64,000 nt of DNA. Source: Lewinella sp. LCG006. Its GTDB lineage: Bacteria; Bacteroidota; Bacteroidia; Chitinophagales; Saprospiraceae. Positions 18,364 through 27,373 of this stretch are shown piece after piece; positions within the stretch are counted from its first letter, which is position 1, and each line of letters begins with the position of its first letter. Under the pieces are notes generated by a model, which worked only from the letters and a program-made list of their open reading frames with translations, did not search any database and was not told the origin of the DNA. The stretch spans positions 6,677,802 through 6,741,801 of the forward strand of contig NZ_CP160680.1 of the NCBI RefSeq assembly GCF_040784935.1. Reading direction: 5' to 3'. A program made the position numbers and the translations under genes.

Positions 18364-19497
18364 ATGGAAATGTTGGTAAAAACACTGGCGGGCCTGGAAG
18401 AGGTTCTTGCGGAAGAACTTCGGGCCTTAGGCGCAAAGAATATCACGGTACTTAATCGGGCCGTCAATTGTGAAGGAGATCAGGCACTGCTCTACCGAGC
18501 CAACCTGTGGTTGCGCTGTGGCGTACGTATATTAATTCCGATTAAGCAATTCCACGTTCCCAATGAACAGGGGCTTTATGATGCCCTACGGGAAATCGAT
18601 TGGTCGAAATACCTGCAACTGCACCAGACCTTTGCCATCCAGGCCGTCACGCAGTCGAACAGGATGACTCACAGCCAGTATTTGGCGCTAAAAACCAAAG
18701 ACGCCATTGCCGATTGGTTTCGAGATAAAACAGGGAAACGCCCAAGTGTAAATCCCAAATCACCTGATATTCGTTTCAATCTTCATCTCGACAATCGCGA
18801 AGAAGCTACCCTTTCGTTGGACAGCTCTGGTGATGGCTTGCACCGGCGTGGTTACCGTACCGATGGAGGCGCCGCGCCGCTTAATGAGGTATTGGCAGCC
18901 GGAATGGTACAGCTTTCTGGTTGGCAAGCTGACCAGCCTTTTGTTGATATGATGTGCGGATCAGGAACCATTCTTATTGAAGCGGCCATGGTAGCGGCAC
19001 GCCAGGCTCCGGGTATGTATCGGGATTTTGCCTTCCAAAACTGGCAGGATTTTTCCCCCGGCATTTGGAAAGAAATCAAAGCAGAAGCACGCGCACAACG
19101 CCGTCCTTACGATATCCCTATCCTTGGTTGTGACAAGGATTTCAAAGCTATTCGTATTGCTGAAAACAATATCAATGCGGCCAATCTGGGTAATTACGTA
19201 AGGGTAAAACGTAGTAGTTTCCAAAAGTTCCTCCCTCCTGAAGGTCCGGGCACGGTGGTGACTAACCCTCCTTACGGCCTCAGAATTGATCCTGAAGACA
19301 TCAATGGCCTTTACCAGGAGATCGGTGACAAACTCAAGACCGATTTCACGGGGTACCAAGCATGGATACTTTCTGGCAATTTGGATGCCATAAAAAGTGT
19401 CGGACTTCGACCTTCTCGTAAGATTCATTTGTTGAATAGCCAGATTCCATGTAAATTCCACAAATTCGAATTGTACGCCGGGTCGAAGAAAGTCTAG
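18364..19497 (+). CDS. THUMP-domain RlmL-type RNA guanine-N2-methyltransferase
   Basis: A 377-residue SAM-dependent RNA methyltransferase. Residues 1-150 carry the ferredoxin-like/THUMP RNA-binding part. Residues 160-377 form the Rossmann methyltransferase, with the SAM loop VDMMCGSGTILIEAAM and the catalytic NPPY motif in VVTNPPYGLRI. The pattern matches the N-terminal enzyme of RlmL (23S rRNA m2G2445) rather than the fused RlmKL. The exact target guanosine is not provable from sequence. ATG 18370 in the same frame is a possible alternative start, given the very close upstream promoter-like element. Confidence 0.88.
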   Translation: MEMLVKTLAGLEEVLAEELRALGAKNITVLNRAVNCEGDQALLYRANLWLRCGVRILIPIKQFHVPNEQGLYDALREIDWSKYLQLHQTFAIQAVTQSNRMTHSQYLALKTKDAIADWFRDKTGKRPSVNPKSPDIRFNLHLDNREEATLSLDSSGDGLHRRGYRTDGGAAPLNEVLAAGMVQLSGWQADQPFVDMMCGSGTILIEAAMVAARQAPGMYRDFAFQNWQDFSPGIWKEIKAEARAQRRPYDIPILGCDKDFKAIRIAENNINAANLGNYVRVKRSSFQKFLPPEGPGTVVTNPPYGLRIDPEDINGLYQEIGDKLKTDFTGYQAWILSGNLDAIKSVGLRPSRKIHLLNSQIPCKFHKFELYAGSKKV

Positions 19498-19597
19498 TGG
19501 ATAAATCAGGATAGAACACTGATCGAACGGATGAAACGGATTGACACTGCTTTTCTTCGCATAAATCAGAAAAATCTCACCTTTAAACAACTAGCGC

Positions 19598-20002
19598 ATG
19601 AACAAATATCTATTGGTCGGTTTGGTGTTCTTGCTACTTGGTTGTAATTCCTTATTTGGGCAAAGGAAGGAAGTACTTGAGCAACCTATGCTTTTGTTAC
19701 AAGAAGAAAAAGAAACAACTACTCCCCTTTCCTCCTCGATTGTGGTAACTCCTGGCGTTTTACCTCAACTTGCAGCAATAGCAGCTCCTCCAGCTTACCT
19801 GTCGTCTCTAACTTTGATTAATTCCTCACCTGTATTAAGGCAGCAACCCCTCTGCTATTCCACGGCCGATCTGGCCTTTTTTTGCCGATTGGAAGTAAAA
19901 ATAGAATCTGCCACTAAAATGCCCGTCCGTTTCCGGCTAGGTGACGTACAACAAGTTGATTATCTGGAAGGAAAATTCACTGGTTGGCGCTACGGTTATT
20001 AA
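19598..20002 (+). CDS. Small exported protein of unknown function
   Basis: A 134-residue protein beginning with a hydrophobic signal (residues 4-15). LLLGC could be a lipobox (Cys16), which would make it a lipoprotein; cleavage by signal peptidase I after LFGQ is the alternative. The middle is Thr/Ser/Pro/Ala-rich and looks disordered. The C-terminal 45 residues (FFCRLEVKIESATKMPVRFR...) may form a small beta domain. No family is recognised. It stands alone between the methyltransferase and pyruvate carboxylase genes. Confidence 0.65.
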   Translation: MNKYLLVGLVFLLLGCNSLFGQRKEVLEQPMLLLQEEKETTTPLSSSIVVTPGVLPQLAAIAAPPAYLSSLTLINSSPVLRQQPLCYSTADLAFFCRLEVKIESATKMPVRFRLGDVQQVDYLEGKFTGWRYGY

Positions 20003-20164
20003 TTGCTTTACAGTAGCTTTCGTAAAAACGAACAATTCAGATTTTTCTAACTTGAGGCTGTAAATTACCTTAACGAACTTGTAGTTTTACTACTGAGTTA
20101 AAGTAATTGAAGTAGCTACGTAATGCTACCAACAAACAGTCAACTGGTCCTTAAAAAATACCCC

Positions 20165-23100
20165 ATGCCCAAAGATATCCAACGATTCAAAAAAATTCTT
20201 GTCGCCAATAGAGGTGAAATTGCTATCCGTATTTTGCGTGCAGCTTCCGAGTTGAAATTGCGTACGATGGCCATGTACACCTTTGAAGATCGCTATAGTT
20301 TACACCGCTACAAAGCCGACGAAGCTTACCAAATCGGTCCCGATGATGAACCCCTGAAGCCCTATCTTGATATCGAGGCCATCATCAAACTGGCCAAACA
20401 AAAAGGAGTAGATGCCATCCATCCAGGCTACGGCTTTCTCAGCGAAAACGTGGACTTTGCCCGCCGATGTAGGGAAGAAGGGATAGCTTTTGTTGGGCCT
20501 AGTCCCGAAGTCATGGAACGCTTGGGTGACAAAATGGCGGCAAAAATTCTGGCTCGCTCTGTCAATGTTCCGCTGATTGAAGACTCTCAGAAAGACCTCG
20601 ATACTGCGGAGATCGCCCTTGCGGAAGCCCAAAGAATTGGCTACCCCATCATGATCAAAGCCGCCTCGGGTGGTGGTGGGCGCGGTATGAGGGTCGTGCG
20701 CAATGACGAGCAACTGGTCACTGAGTACCACGAAGCAAAGGGAGAAGCCAAAACTGCTTTTGGTGACGATACCGTATTCCTCGAAAAGTACATTGAAGAG
20801 CCTAAGCACATTGAAGTGCAAATTTTGGGCGATAAGCAAGGCAATATCGTACACCTCTACGAGCGCGACTGCTCGGTGCAGCGTCGTTTTCAGAAAGTAG
20901 TAGAAATAGCACCAAGTATTACCCTTTCGGAGGAAACCAGAGAAAAGCTTTACGAGTACGCTATCCGCATTGGCAAAGAAGTAAACTACAGCTGTGCTGG
21001 TACCGTAGAATTCCTGGTAGACAAGGAAGAGAACATCTACTTCATTGAGGTTAATCCGCGCATACAGGTCGAGCATACCATTACGGAAGAGATAACTGGT
21101 GTTGATTTGGTGCGATCTCAGATTCTCATTACGATGGGATATCCGCTGGCCCATAAGACCATTTTTATCCGGAGCCAGGACGATGTAAAAATCAATGGGT
21201 TTGCTATTCAGTGCCGCGTTACTACCGAAGATCCACAAGCAGGCTTTAAGCCGGATTATGGCACCTTGATTGCCTACCGCTCTGCCTCGGGGATGGGAAT
21301 TCGTCTTGATGCAGGCAGTGCATTCCCTGGAGCAAAAATCAGCCCGTATTTTGATTCCATGCTGGTGAAGGTAACAGCTTGGGGTAGGACACTCGAAGGC
21401 GCAAGCGAACGCCTGCACCGAGCACTCCGGGAATTCCGTATTCGCGGTGTCAAGACCAATATTGGCTTCCTACTCAACCTCTTGCAAAACCCTACTTTCA
21501 AAAAAGGACAGGCGACCGTGGGCTTCATTCCTGCTCACCCCGAACTCCTTCAAGCACCCAATTGGAAAGATCGAGGTACCAAGCTGATTAGCTATTTAGC
21601 GGAAGTCAACATAAATGGCAACGACGATGTGAAGTTTCATGATAAAACCAAGGTCTTTCTCAAGCCTCATGTTCCTTACCGGCAAGAAGATGGAATGTTT
21701 CCCGAGGGCAGCAAAAATCGACTCACTCATCTGGGACGGGAAGGCTTTATCGCCGACCTAAAGGCCGATCCTAAAATTCATTATACCGATACCACCTTCC
21801 GCGACGGCCACCAAAGCTTACTCGCTACCCGCATGCGTACTTTCGATATGCTACAAGTAGCAGAAAGCTTTGCTCAACAGCACGGCGCCGATATCTTCAG
21901 TATGGAAGTTTGGGGAGGGGCAACCTTTGACGTAGCCATGCGCTTCCTCAAGGAAGATCCATGGAAGCGATTGGCACAGCTACGCAAAGCGATGCCCAAT
22001 GTCCTGCTGCAAATGCTCTTGCGGGGCTCCAATGCCGTTGGCTATACCGCTTATCCCGACAATCTGGTCATTCGCTTTATTGAACAGGCGGCCGAAACGG
22101 GTATTGATGTTTTCCGCATTTTCGATTCCCTCAACTGGGTCGACAATATGGCTATCAGCATCAAGACCGTAAGAGAAAACACCAACAGTCTCGCAGAAGC
22201 ATGTATCTGTTATTCCGGAGACATTACTGACCCCACAAAGACCAAGTTTAATCTCCAGTACTACCTCGACATGGCCAAGCAACTGGAAGATGCGGGTGCT
22301 CACATTATTGCCATCAAAGACATGGCCGGGCTATTGAAACCGCTGGCAGCAGAGCTATTGGTCAGCAAGTTAAAAGAAACCGTTGACACGCCTATCCATT
22401 TGCATACACACGACACCAGCAGTATTCAGGCAGCTACTTACCTGAAAGCGATTGATGCCGGTGTGGATGTGGTGGATGTTGCTATAAGTGCCTTGTCGGG
22501 CCTCACCTCACAGCCCAACTTCAATTCGGTGGTGGGCATGATGCAGGGCCACCCGCGCGAAAATAAAATTGATCTGCACTCCTTGAATGCTTACAGTGCT
22601 TACTGGGAGAATGTCCGGGCTTACTACTACCCATTTGAAACGGAGTTGCGTGCCGGTACGGCAAGTGTTTACGAACACGAAATCCCCGGTGGGCAATACT
22701 CCAACCTGCGACCCCAAGCCCGGGGATTGGGCTTGGAAGAACAGTTTGAGACCATCAAAGCCAATTACGAGGCAGCAAATGAGCTCTTTGGTGGCTTGAT
22801 CAAAGTGACCCCCTCTTCGAAAGTGGTGGGAGATATGGCCATGTTCATGACCAGCAATGACCTGACCAAGGAAGATGTACTTGAGCGCGGCAACAAACTG
22901 GCTTTTCCCGATAGTGTTAAAGCACTGATGCGCGGCGATTTGGGGCAAATAAATGGTGGGTTCCCCAAAGAAATCCAGCAGTTGGTCCTTAAGGACGAAC
23001 AGCCCTATACCGATCGCCCCAATGCCCACATGGAGCCCATCGATTTTGAACAAGAACTCAAGGCATTCAAAAAGAAATTTGGTAAAGATTTAGGGATAAA

Positions 23101-23617
23101 AGACTTGCTGTCCTATCTGCTTTACCCCAAAGTTTACCAGGAATATTACGACTTCCGCGAAGAGTTTGGCGAAGTCAGCAATCTCCCGAGTCCGGCATTC
23201 TTCTACGGTTTAAAACCCAATGAAGAGATCATGGTATCCATTGCGCCAGGTAAGACCATTATGATCCGTTACCTCAACAGCACGGCGGCAGATGACTTGG
23301 GTAACCGACTGGTTTTCTTCACCTTAAATGGTCAAACAAGGTCGGTTCAGGTGCGTGACCGCAACCTTAAAGTAGATCGGGTCATGAACCGCAAAGCCAG
23401 CGGCGACAAAGAAATCGGTGTGCCGCTACAGGGTAACCTTAGCAAAATTCTGGTAAAAGAGGGACAGGAGATCAAGGAAAACGCTCCACTGTTCATCATC
23501 GAAGCCATGAAGATGGAGAGCACCATTACTTCCCCAGTAGCCGGAATAGTGAAGAAAATTCATTTGAAAGAAAAGACGCTGGTACAGCAGGATGATTTGG
23601 TGGTGGAGTTGGAGTAA
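20165..23617 (+). CDS. pyc: Pyruvate carboxylase
   Basis: Biotin enzyme that carboxylates pyruvate to oxaloacetate with ATP and bicarbonate, refilling the TCA cycle. At 1150 residues from ATG 20165 it has the single-chain length of bacterial Pyc. The order is biotin carboxylase (KKILVANRGEIAIRI, ATP-grasp loop KAASGGGGRGMR), carboxyltransferase (TTFRDGHQSLLATR, IKDMAGLL, HLHTHDTS) and the biotin carrier domain with EAMKMES (biotinyl Lys about 1116). An upstream in-frame ATG at 20123 would add 14 residues not expected for the family. The upstream gap (20003-20164) contains a weak nested inverted repeat around 20069-20103. Confidence 0.96.
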   Translation: MPKDIQRFKKILVANRGEIAIRILRAASELKLRTMAMYTFEDRYSLHRYKADEAYQIGPDDEPLKPYLDIEAIIKLAKQKGVDAIHPGYGFLSENVDFARRCREEGIAFVGPSPEVMERLGDKMAAKILARSVNVPLIEDSQKDLDTAEIALAEAQRIGYPIMIKAASGGGGRGMRVVRNDEQLVTEYHEAKGEAKTAFGDDTVFLEKYIEEPKHIEVQILGDKQGNIVHLYERDCSVQRRFQKVVEIAPSITLSEETREKLYEYAIRIGKEVNYSCAGTVEFLVDKEENIYFIEVNPRIQVEHTITEEITGVDLVRSQILITMGYPLAHKTIFIRSQDDVKINGFAIQCRVTTEDPQAGFKPDYGTLIAYRSASGMGIRLDAGSAFPGAKISPYFDSMLVKVTAWGRTLEGASERLHRALREFRIRGVKTNIGFLLNLLQNPTFKKGQATVGFIPAHPELLQAPNWKDRGTKLISYLAEVNINGNDDVKFHDKTKVFLKPHVPYRQEDGMFPEGSKNRLTHLGREGFIADLKADPKIHYTDTTFRDGHQSLLATRMRTFDMLQVAESFAQQHGADIFSMEVWGGATFDVAMRFLKEDPWKRLAQLRKAMPNVLLQMLLRGSNAVGYTAYPDNLVIRFIEQAAETGIDVFRIFDSLNWVDNMAISIKTVRENTNSLAEACICYSGDITDPTKTKFNLQYYLDMAKQLEDAGAHIIAIKDMAGLLKPLAAELLVSKLKETVDTPIHLHTHDTSSIQAATYLKAIDAGVDVVDVAISALSGLTSQPNFNSVVGMMQGHPRENKIDLHSLNAYSAYWENVRAYYYPFETELRAGTASVYEHEIPGGQYSNLRPQARGLGLEEQFETIKANYEAANELFGGLIKVTPSSKVVGDMAMFMTSNDLTKEDVLERGNKLAFPDSVKALMRGDLGQINGGFPKEIQQLVLKDEQPYTDRPNAHMEPIDFEQELKAFKKKFGKDLGIKDLLSYLLYPKVYQEYYDFREEFGEVSNLPSPAFFYGLKPNEEIMVSIAPGKTIMIRYLNSTAADDLGNRLVFFTLNGQTRSVQVRDRNLKVDRVMNRKASGDKEIGVPLQGNLSKILVKEGQEIKENAPLFIIEAMKMESTITSPVAGIVKKIHLKEKTLVQQDDLVVELE

Positions 23618-23627
23618 GGCAAGTTGG

Positions 23628-23704
23628 TAAGGTGTAGGTCACTAATTGGTGAAATAATTATTGATTTTTAATATTGATTAGTATTTTTAGTGACTTACAT
23701 CTTA
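23628..23704. repeat. Long inverted repeat between pyc and the type A secreted protein gene
   Basis: The 18-base arms at 23628-23645 and 23687-23704 pair along their whole length with only two G-U wobbles, around a 41-base AT-rich loop. The right arm ends 15 bases before ATG 23720, so the structure would sit in the 5' leader of that gene if the promoter is upstream. Confidence 0.7.
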
Positions 23705-23719
23705 ACAAAACACCAAACC

Positions 23720-25675
23720 ATGCGCACTCTCCAGATTTTTCTCTCTGCTCTATTCCTTTTCCCAGGTATTCAACACTCACTCCATGCCCAGGATTACATC
23801 ATGGACGGCACCCCAATCACCGATTGTGGTGGTGTGTTTTTTGATCCAGGAGGAGAAGATGACTACGAACAGAACACTACCGTTTCCACCTTGATTTGCA
23901 GTGATCCCAGTGAAAATAGCCATAGCCTACTGCAATTTTCCAACATTCAGCTGCTGCCGGGTGACACCCTGAGGTTTTATGATGGTACCGACGCTTCGGC
24001 GCCATTGATCATCCCTCCCGTAAGTATTCATGCGGGTATACCCTTCTCGGTGCAAGCAACAGCAGCTAATTTTAGTGGTTGTCTTTACGTTGAATTCAAT
24101 AGCGATGAGGACGGAGAAAGTGCTGGCTGGGAAGCCACTATTGCCTGTTTGTTCTCGTGCCAGCCCATTTTAGCAGATATAGGAAGTACACCTCCCGCGA
24201 TACCCAACACGCCCTTTATCGACATCTGCCCAGGAGATACGGTACGCTTTGATGCGCAAGCCATATTTCCGCAAAATGACTTTTTTTATTCACAAGATTT
24301 GACGACCAGCACCATCAACTGGCAATTTGGGGACGGAACCGTTGCTAATAGCCCCCAAGTGGAGAAGGTATTTACCGAACCTGGGTTCTATTTGGTACAG
24401 CTGAATATTACCGATGACTGGGGCTGCCCTACGGTAAACCTGCCTTACCGTTTCGTCAGGGTATCACCGGGGATTAGCGTTGTCGCCAGTGAGTTCCTGC
24501 AAGACACCTACTGCTGGGGAGATACCATTTTACTTTACACTTTGCTTGACTCGCTTAGTAACATTCCTGGCTTTACATTCTTGCCTTCGACACTGCTTAC
24601 CTACAATGTGGGCGCAAATGGTGATACCATCTTACTACCAGATGGGACAGGGGGGCAATACGAATCAGTGATTAATTTCAATCTTTTCCCAGCAGGAGCT
24701 ACCGTCAGTGAAGAAAACCCGATTGACAGCATTTGGATGAACATTGAACATTCTTACGCTGGCGACTTAGACATAGAATTGATTTGTCCCAACGGGAGTA
24801 GTGTTTTCTTACTTGATTTTCCAAGTGGAACAGGAAGCACTAATTTTGGGGAGCCTTTTGCGAGCAATCCTGTTGATGGAGTGTCGTCTTTAGACACCAC
24901 TTATGGAATTCCTTACCGGTATACCTTCGTACCGGAAAGTGCTAATGGTACCTTGATTGAATTTGATGTCAATGCTCCTACCTATACTTACACCACCGTA
25001 CCCAGTGATATAGATGGTTCAGTTTATACCTACACTGACACCTATTTCCCGGCAGGAAGTTACGAACCTGAAGATAGTTTTTCGGTCTTGGAAGGTTGCC
25101 CCTTAAATGGAGAATGGGAGATGAGAATTAGGGATAATATAGGCCTGGACAATGGCGTCATTTTTTCCTGGGGAATCAGTATGAAAGGCGAAATCGAAGC
25201 TAATGGCGAAGAAATCGTAAGTGCCGCCACCTGGTACTGGGAAAATAGCGACGACATCCTGTTTCAAAATTCAGACAGCATTCTTATTCTCCCCCAGGAT
25301 ATTGGCTTGACCAGCCTTCAATTAACGATTGAAGATAATTTAGGTTGCCTGACCGATACCACCATTACATTCGAAATTCTCCCCAGCGATGACCCAAATT
25401 GTATGGTCAACGATGCAGAATATCTTCTAGAAGACAAGGCTTGGGCCATCTACCCCAACCCTACCAAGGACAATTTCACGGTCAAGATGAACGATTCTTC
25501 AGCCCGCTACCAGCTGGAAGTGTATAATGCTTTAGGTGAAAAAATAATAAGCAAGATTTTTCTAAATGAGGAAAATATTTCTTCAGAAAAATGGGCCGCA
25601 GGCGTATATTTCCTGCGAATCAGCGATGAAGCAGGTCATGTTTTGGCCACTGATCAGTTGGTGAAGGTGCGGTAA
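23720..25675 (+). CDS. Secreted CUB/PKD/P-domain protein with type A T9SS sorting domain
   Basis: A 651-residue exported protein and clear paralogue of the N-terminal third of the 1542-residue adhesin. It has a signal peptide to LHAQ, a CUB-like domain (24-145), a PKD domain (170-250) and a P-like domain (323-490) that contains STNFGEPFASNPVDG, identical in both proteins. Instead of SprB repeats and a type B tail it ends with a type A T9SS sorting domain (about 570-651, YPNPTKDNF, AAGVYFLRI, VKVR end). Type A tails are cleaved and the protein is secreted or anchored through A-LPS-like lipid. ATG 23720 is chosen over 23690 because the signal peptide starts there. Function unknown. Confidence 0.9.
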   Translation: MRTLQIFLSALFLFPGIQHSLHAQDYIMDGTPITDCGGVFFDPGGEDDYEQNTTVSTLICSDPSENSHSLLQFSNIQLLPGDTLRFYDGTDASAPLIIPPVSIHAGIPFSVQATAANFSGCLYVEFNSDEDGESAGWEATIACLFSCQPILADIGSTPPAIPNTPFIDICPGDTVRFDAQAIFPQNDFFYSQDLTTSTINWQFGDGTVANSPQVEKVFTEPGFYLVQLNITDDWGCPTVNLPYRFVRVSPGISVVASEFLQDTYCWGDTILLYTLLDSLSNIPGFTFLPSTLLTYNVGANGDTILLPDGTGGQYESVINFNLFPAGATVSEENPIDSIWMNIEHSYAGDLDIELICPNGSSVFLLDFPSGTGSTNFGEPFASNPVDGVSSLDTTYGIPYRYTFVPESANGTLIEFDVNAPTYTYTTVPSDIDGSVYTYTDTYFPAGSYEPEDSFSVLEGCPLNGEWEMRIRDNIGLDNGVIFSWGISMKGEIEANGEEIVSAATWYWENSDDILFQNSDSILILPQDIGLTSLQLTIEDNLGCLTDTTITFEILPSDDPNCMVNDAEYLLEDKAWAIYPNPTKDNFTVKMNDSSARYQLEVYNALGEKIISKIFLNEENISSEKWAAGVYFLRISDEAGHVLATDQLVKVR

Positions 25676-25717
25676 AAGCTAACAGAATAAGTAATACCTC
25701 GTAGAGGACAAATAACT

Positions 25718-26446
25718 ATGAAAATCATCAACCTATGGTCCAGCCCGAGAAATATATCGACGGCATTGATGTACAGCTTTGCGCAAAGGCCAGACACTAC
25801 GGTAGTCGATGAGCCTTTGTATGCTTACTATTTAGCGAATACCAACAGTGAGGCAGCGCATCCGGGCGTTCCTGACATCATGGCCAGTCAATCGGCAGAT
25901 GGAGACGAAGTGGTCACACAGGTAATTCTTGGGAGCCACTACCCTACTCCTGTGGTTGTCCATAAGCAAATGACGCACCACTTGCTGGATTTGAATCGAA
26001 GTTTCCTACACCAGTGCGCTAATGTGATGTTGATCCGTGACCCAAGGGCGATATTGGCCTCCTATACCAAAGTCATCCAGCAGCCAACGCCCTTTGATAT
26101 TGGCATTCCTCAACAAGATGATTTGTACGCCTACCTTAAAGAGCACCAATTGCTGAAAGCCATCGTGGATGCTCGCGTATTGTTGCAAAACCCCAGGGGT
26201 ATTCTGCAAAAGCTTTGTGACCGCCTGGAAATTCCTTTCACGGAAAAGATGCTCACATGGCCCGCAGGTGCCCTTCCAGAGGATGGCGTTTGGGCCAAAT
26301 ACTGGTACAGCAATGTTCATGCTTCTACAGGATTCAAACCCTATCAGGAGAAGCTTATTGAGCTTCCCGCGCACTTGGAGGAAATTGCCCGCGAATGCCA
26401 GCCTGCTTACGAGCGGTTGCTGAGAGAGGAGTTATTGGTGAGATGA
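25718..26446 (+). CDS. Sulfotransferase-like P-loop protein
   Basis: A 242-residue cytoplasmic protein. The N-terminal strand-loop-helix (LWSSPRNISTALMYSFAQRP) corresponds to the PAPS 5'-phosphate loop of sulfotransferases, and VMLIRDPRAILASY matches the 3'-phosphate-binding motif. These are the two family hallmarks. The substrate is unknown. Related proteins in other organisms are annotated only as sulfotransferase family. It starts 42 bases after the type A secreted protein gene, but a functional link is not evident. Confidence 0.75.
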   Translation: MKIINLWSSPRNISTALMYSFAQRPDTTVVDEPLYAYYLANTNSEAAHPGVPDIMASQSADGDEVVTQVILGSHYPTPVVVHKQMTHHLLDLNRSFLHQCANVMLIRDPRAILASYTKVIQQPTPFDIGIPQQDDLYAYLKEHQLLKAIVDARVLLQNPRGILQKLCDRLEIPFTEKMLTWPAGALPEDGVWAKYWYSNVHASTGFKPYQEKLIELPAHLEEIARECQPAYERLLREELLVR

Positions 26447-26452
26447 GGTTTT

Positions 26453-26480
26453 GGTACATGGTACTTGGTACTTGGTACTT
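26453..26480. repeat. Four tandem copies of a 7-base unit (GGTACTT)
   Basis: Four head-to-tail heptamers, the first being GGTACAT, start 6 bases after the sulfotransferase stop. A GTGCTC/GAGCAC hairpin (26492-26508) follows. Confidence 0.8.
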
Positions 26481-26530
26481 GGATTCAAAAAGTGCTCCAT
26501 CCGAGCACCAAGTATATACTACAAAAAAAA

Positions 26531-26555
26531 CTCCGTGTCACCGTGCCTCCGTGGC
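26531..26555. repeat. Short CCGTG repeat (three units, period 8)
   Basis: CCGTG recurs at 8-base spacing three times in the gap between the convergent sulfotransferase and dapF genes. Together with the heptamers it gives this 147-bp gap an unusually repetitive character. Confidence 0.6.
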
Positions 26556-26593
26556 TATAAAAAGTCAAAATGAGAGTTACTCCTTAATACCGT

Positions 26594-27373
26594 TCAAACT
26601 TTTATTTCTCCCTCAAAAACAAAGGTTGACGGGCCACACAGCCAGGAGGAAAAGACCTGGCCATCGTAATTTACTTTCACCTCCAGCTGCCCTCCCTTCG
26701 CCTCGACGGGTACGGTAAATTGCCCGGTCTGACCATTGCGCTGCACCGCGACGATGGCCGCTGCGGTCACCCCCGTACCACAGGCCAGCGTCTCCGCTTC
26801 TACGCCCCGCTCATAGGTTGCAATGGTCAAGCCATGGATATCTCCTTTTATGAAATTCACATTGGTACCACCGGGAGAGAATACTTCGTTGTTTCTCAGG
26901 GTTCGGCCTTGGGTATTCACATCAATGGTGGCTAAATCATCGTGCCATTCCAAATAATGCGGAGATCCCGTATTCAGAAAACAGCCATCGAGAACAGCCT
27001 CTATTTTATTCACTTGCCCCATTTCCAACTCAATCCAATCCGGGCGCTCAACGATCGCTCGGTGAATACCATCCACGGCGTGGAAAACCGTTTCCTTCGT
27101 GATAACTCCCAGCCGGTGAGCATAAGCCACCAGACAACGCCCGCCATTGCCACACATGGTGCTAGGTCGGCCATCTGAGTTGTAGTATTTCATCTCGAAG
27201 TCCAGCTCGGGATGTGGTTCCAATAGCATTAAGCCGTCGCCACCGATACCGAAGCGACGATCGCATAAACGGGCAATATTTGCGACGGAAAGATCCTTAA
27301 GGAGAGCACCTTCCAAATGGTTGACAATTACAAAATCATTGCCCGCGCCCTGGTATTTCACGAAAGGGATCAT
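26594..27373 (-). CDS. dapF: Diaminopimelate epimerase
   Basis: DapF converts LL- to meso-diaminopimelate for lysine and peptidoglycan synthesis without a cofactor. The two catalytic cysteines are visible as Cys74 (TMCGNGGRC) and Cys198 (LACGTGVTAAA). The N-terminal KYQGAGNDFV and the GIGGDGLMLL segment are conserved. Length of 259 residues is normal. Its ATG overlaps the stop of the upstream pseudouridine synthase gene by 4 bases (27370-27373), so the two are co-translated. Confidence 0.97.
   Translation of the reverse strand: MIPFVKYQGAGNDFVIVNHLEGALLKDLSVANIARLCDRRFGIGGDGLMLLEPHPELDFEMKYYNSDGRPSTMCGNGGRCLVAYAHRLGVITKETVFHAVDGIHRAIVERPDWIELEMGQVNKIEAVLDGCFLNTGSPHYLEWHDDLATIDVNTQGRTLRNNEVFSPGGTNVNFIKGDIHGLTIATYERGVEAETLACGTGVTAAAIVAVQRNGQTGQFTVPVEAKGGQLEVKVNYDGQVFSSWLCGPSTFVFEGEIKV

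Noticed and set aside
18961-19590. 209-codon minus frame opposite the RlmL-type gene
   Set aside because: Antisense to catalytic motifs of a conserved enzyme; nothing recognisable in its translation.
20300-21418. Long minus-strand frame of 372 codons opposite pyruvate carboxylase
   Set aside because: It is fully antisense to a conserved gene, has no recognisable domain or promoter, and its Cys/Phe/His-rich composition is typical of mirrored codons.
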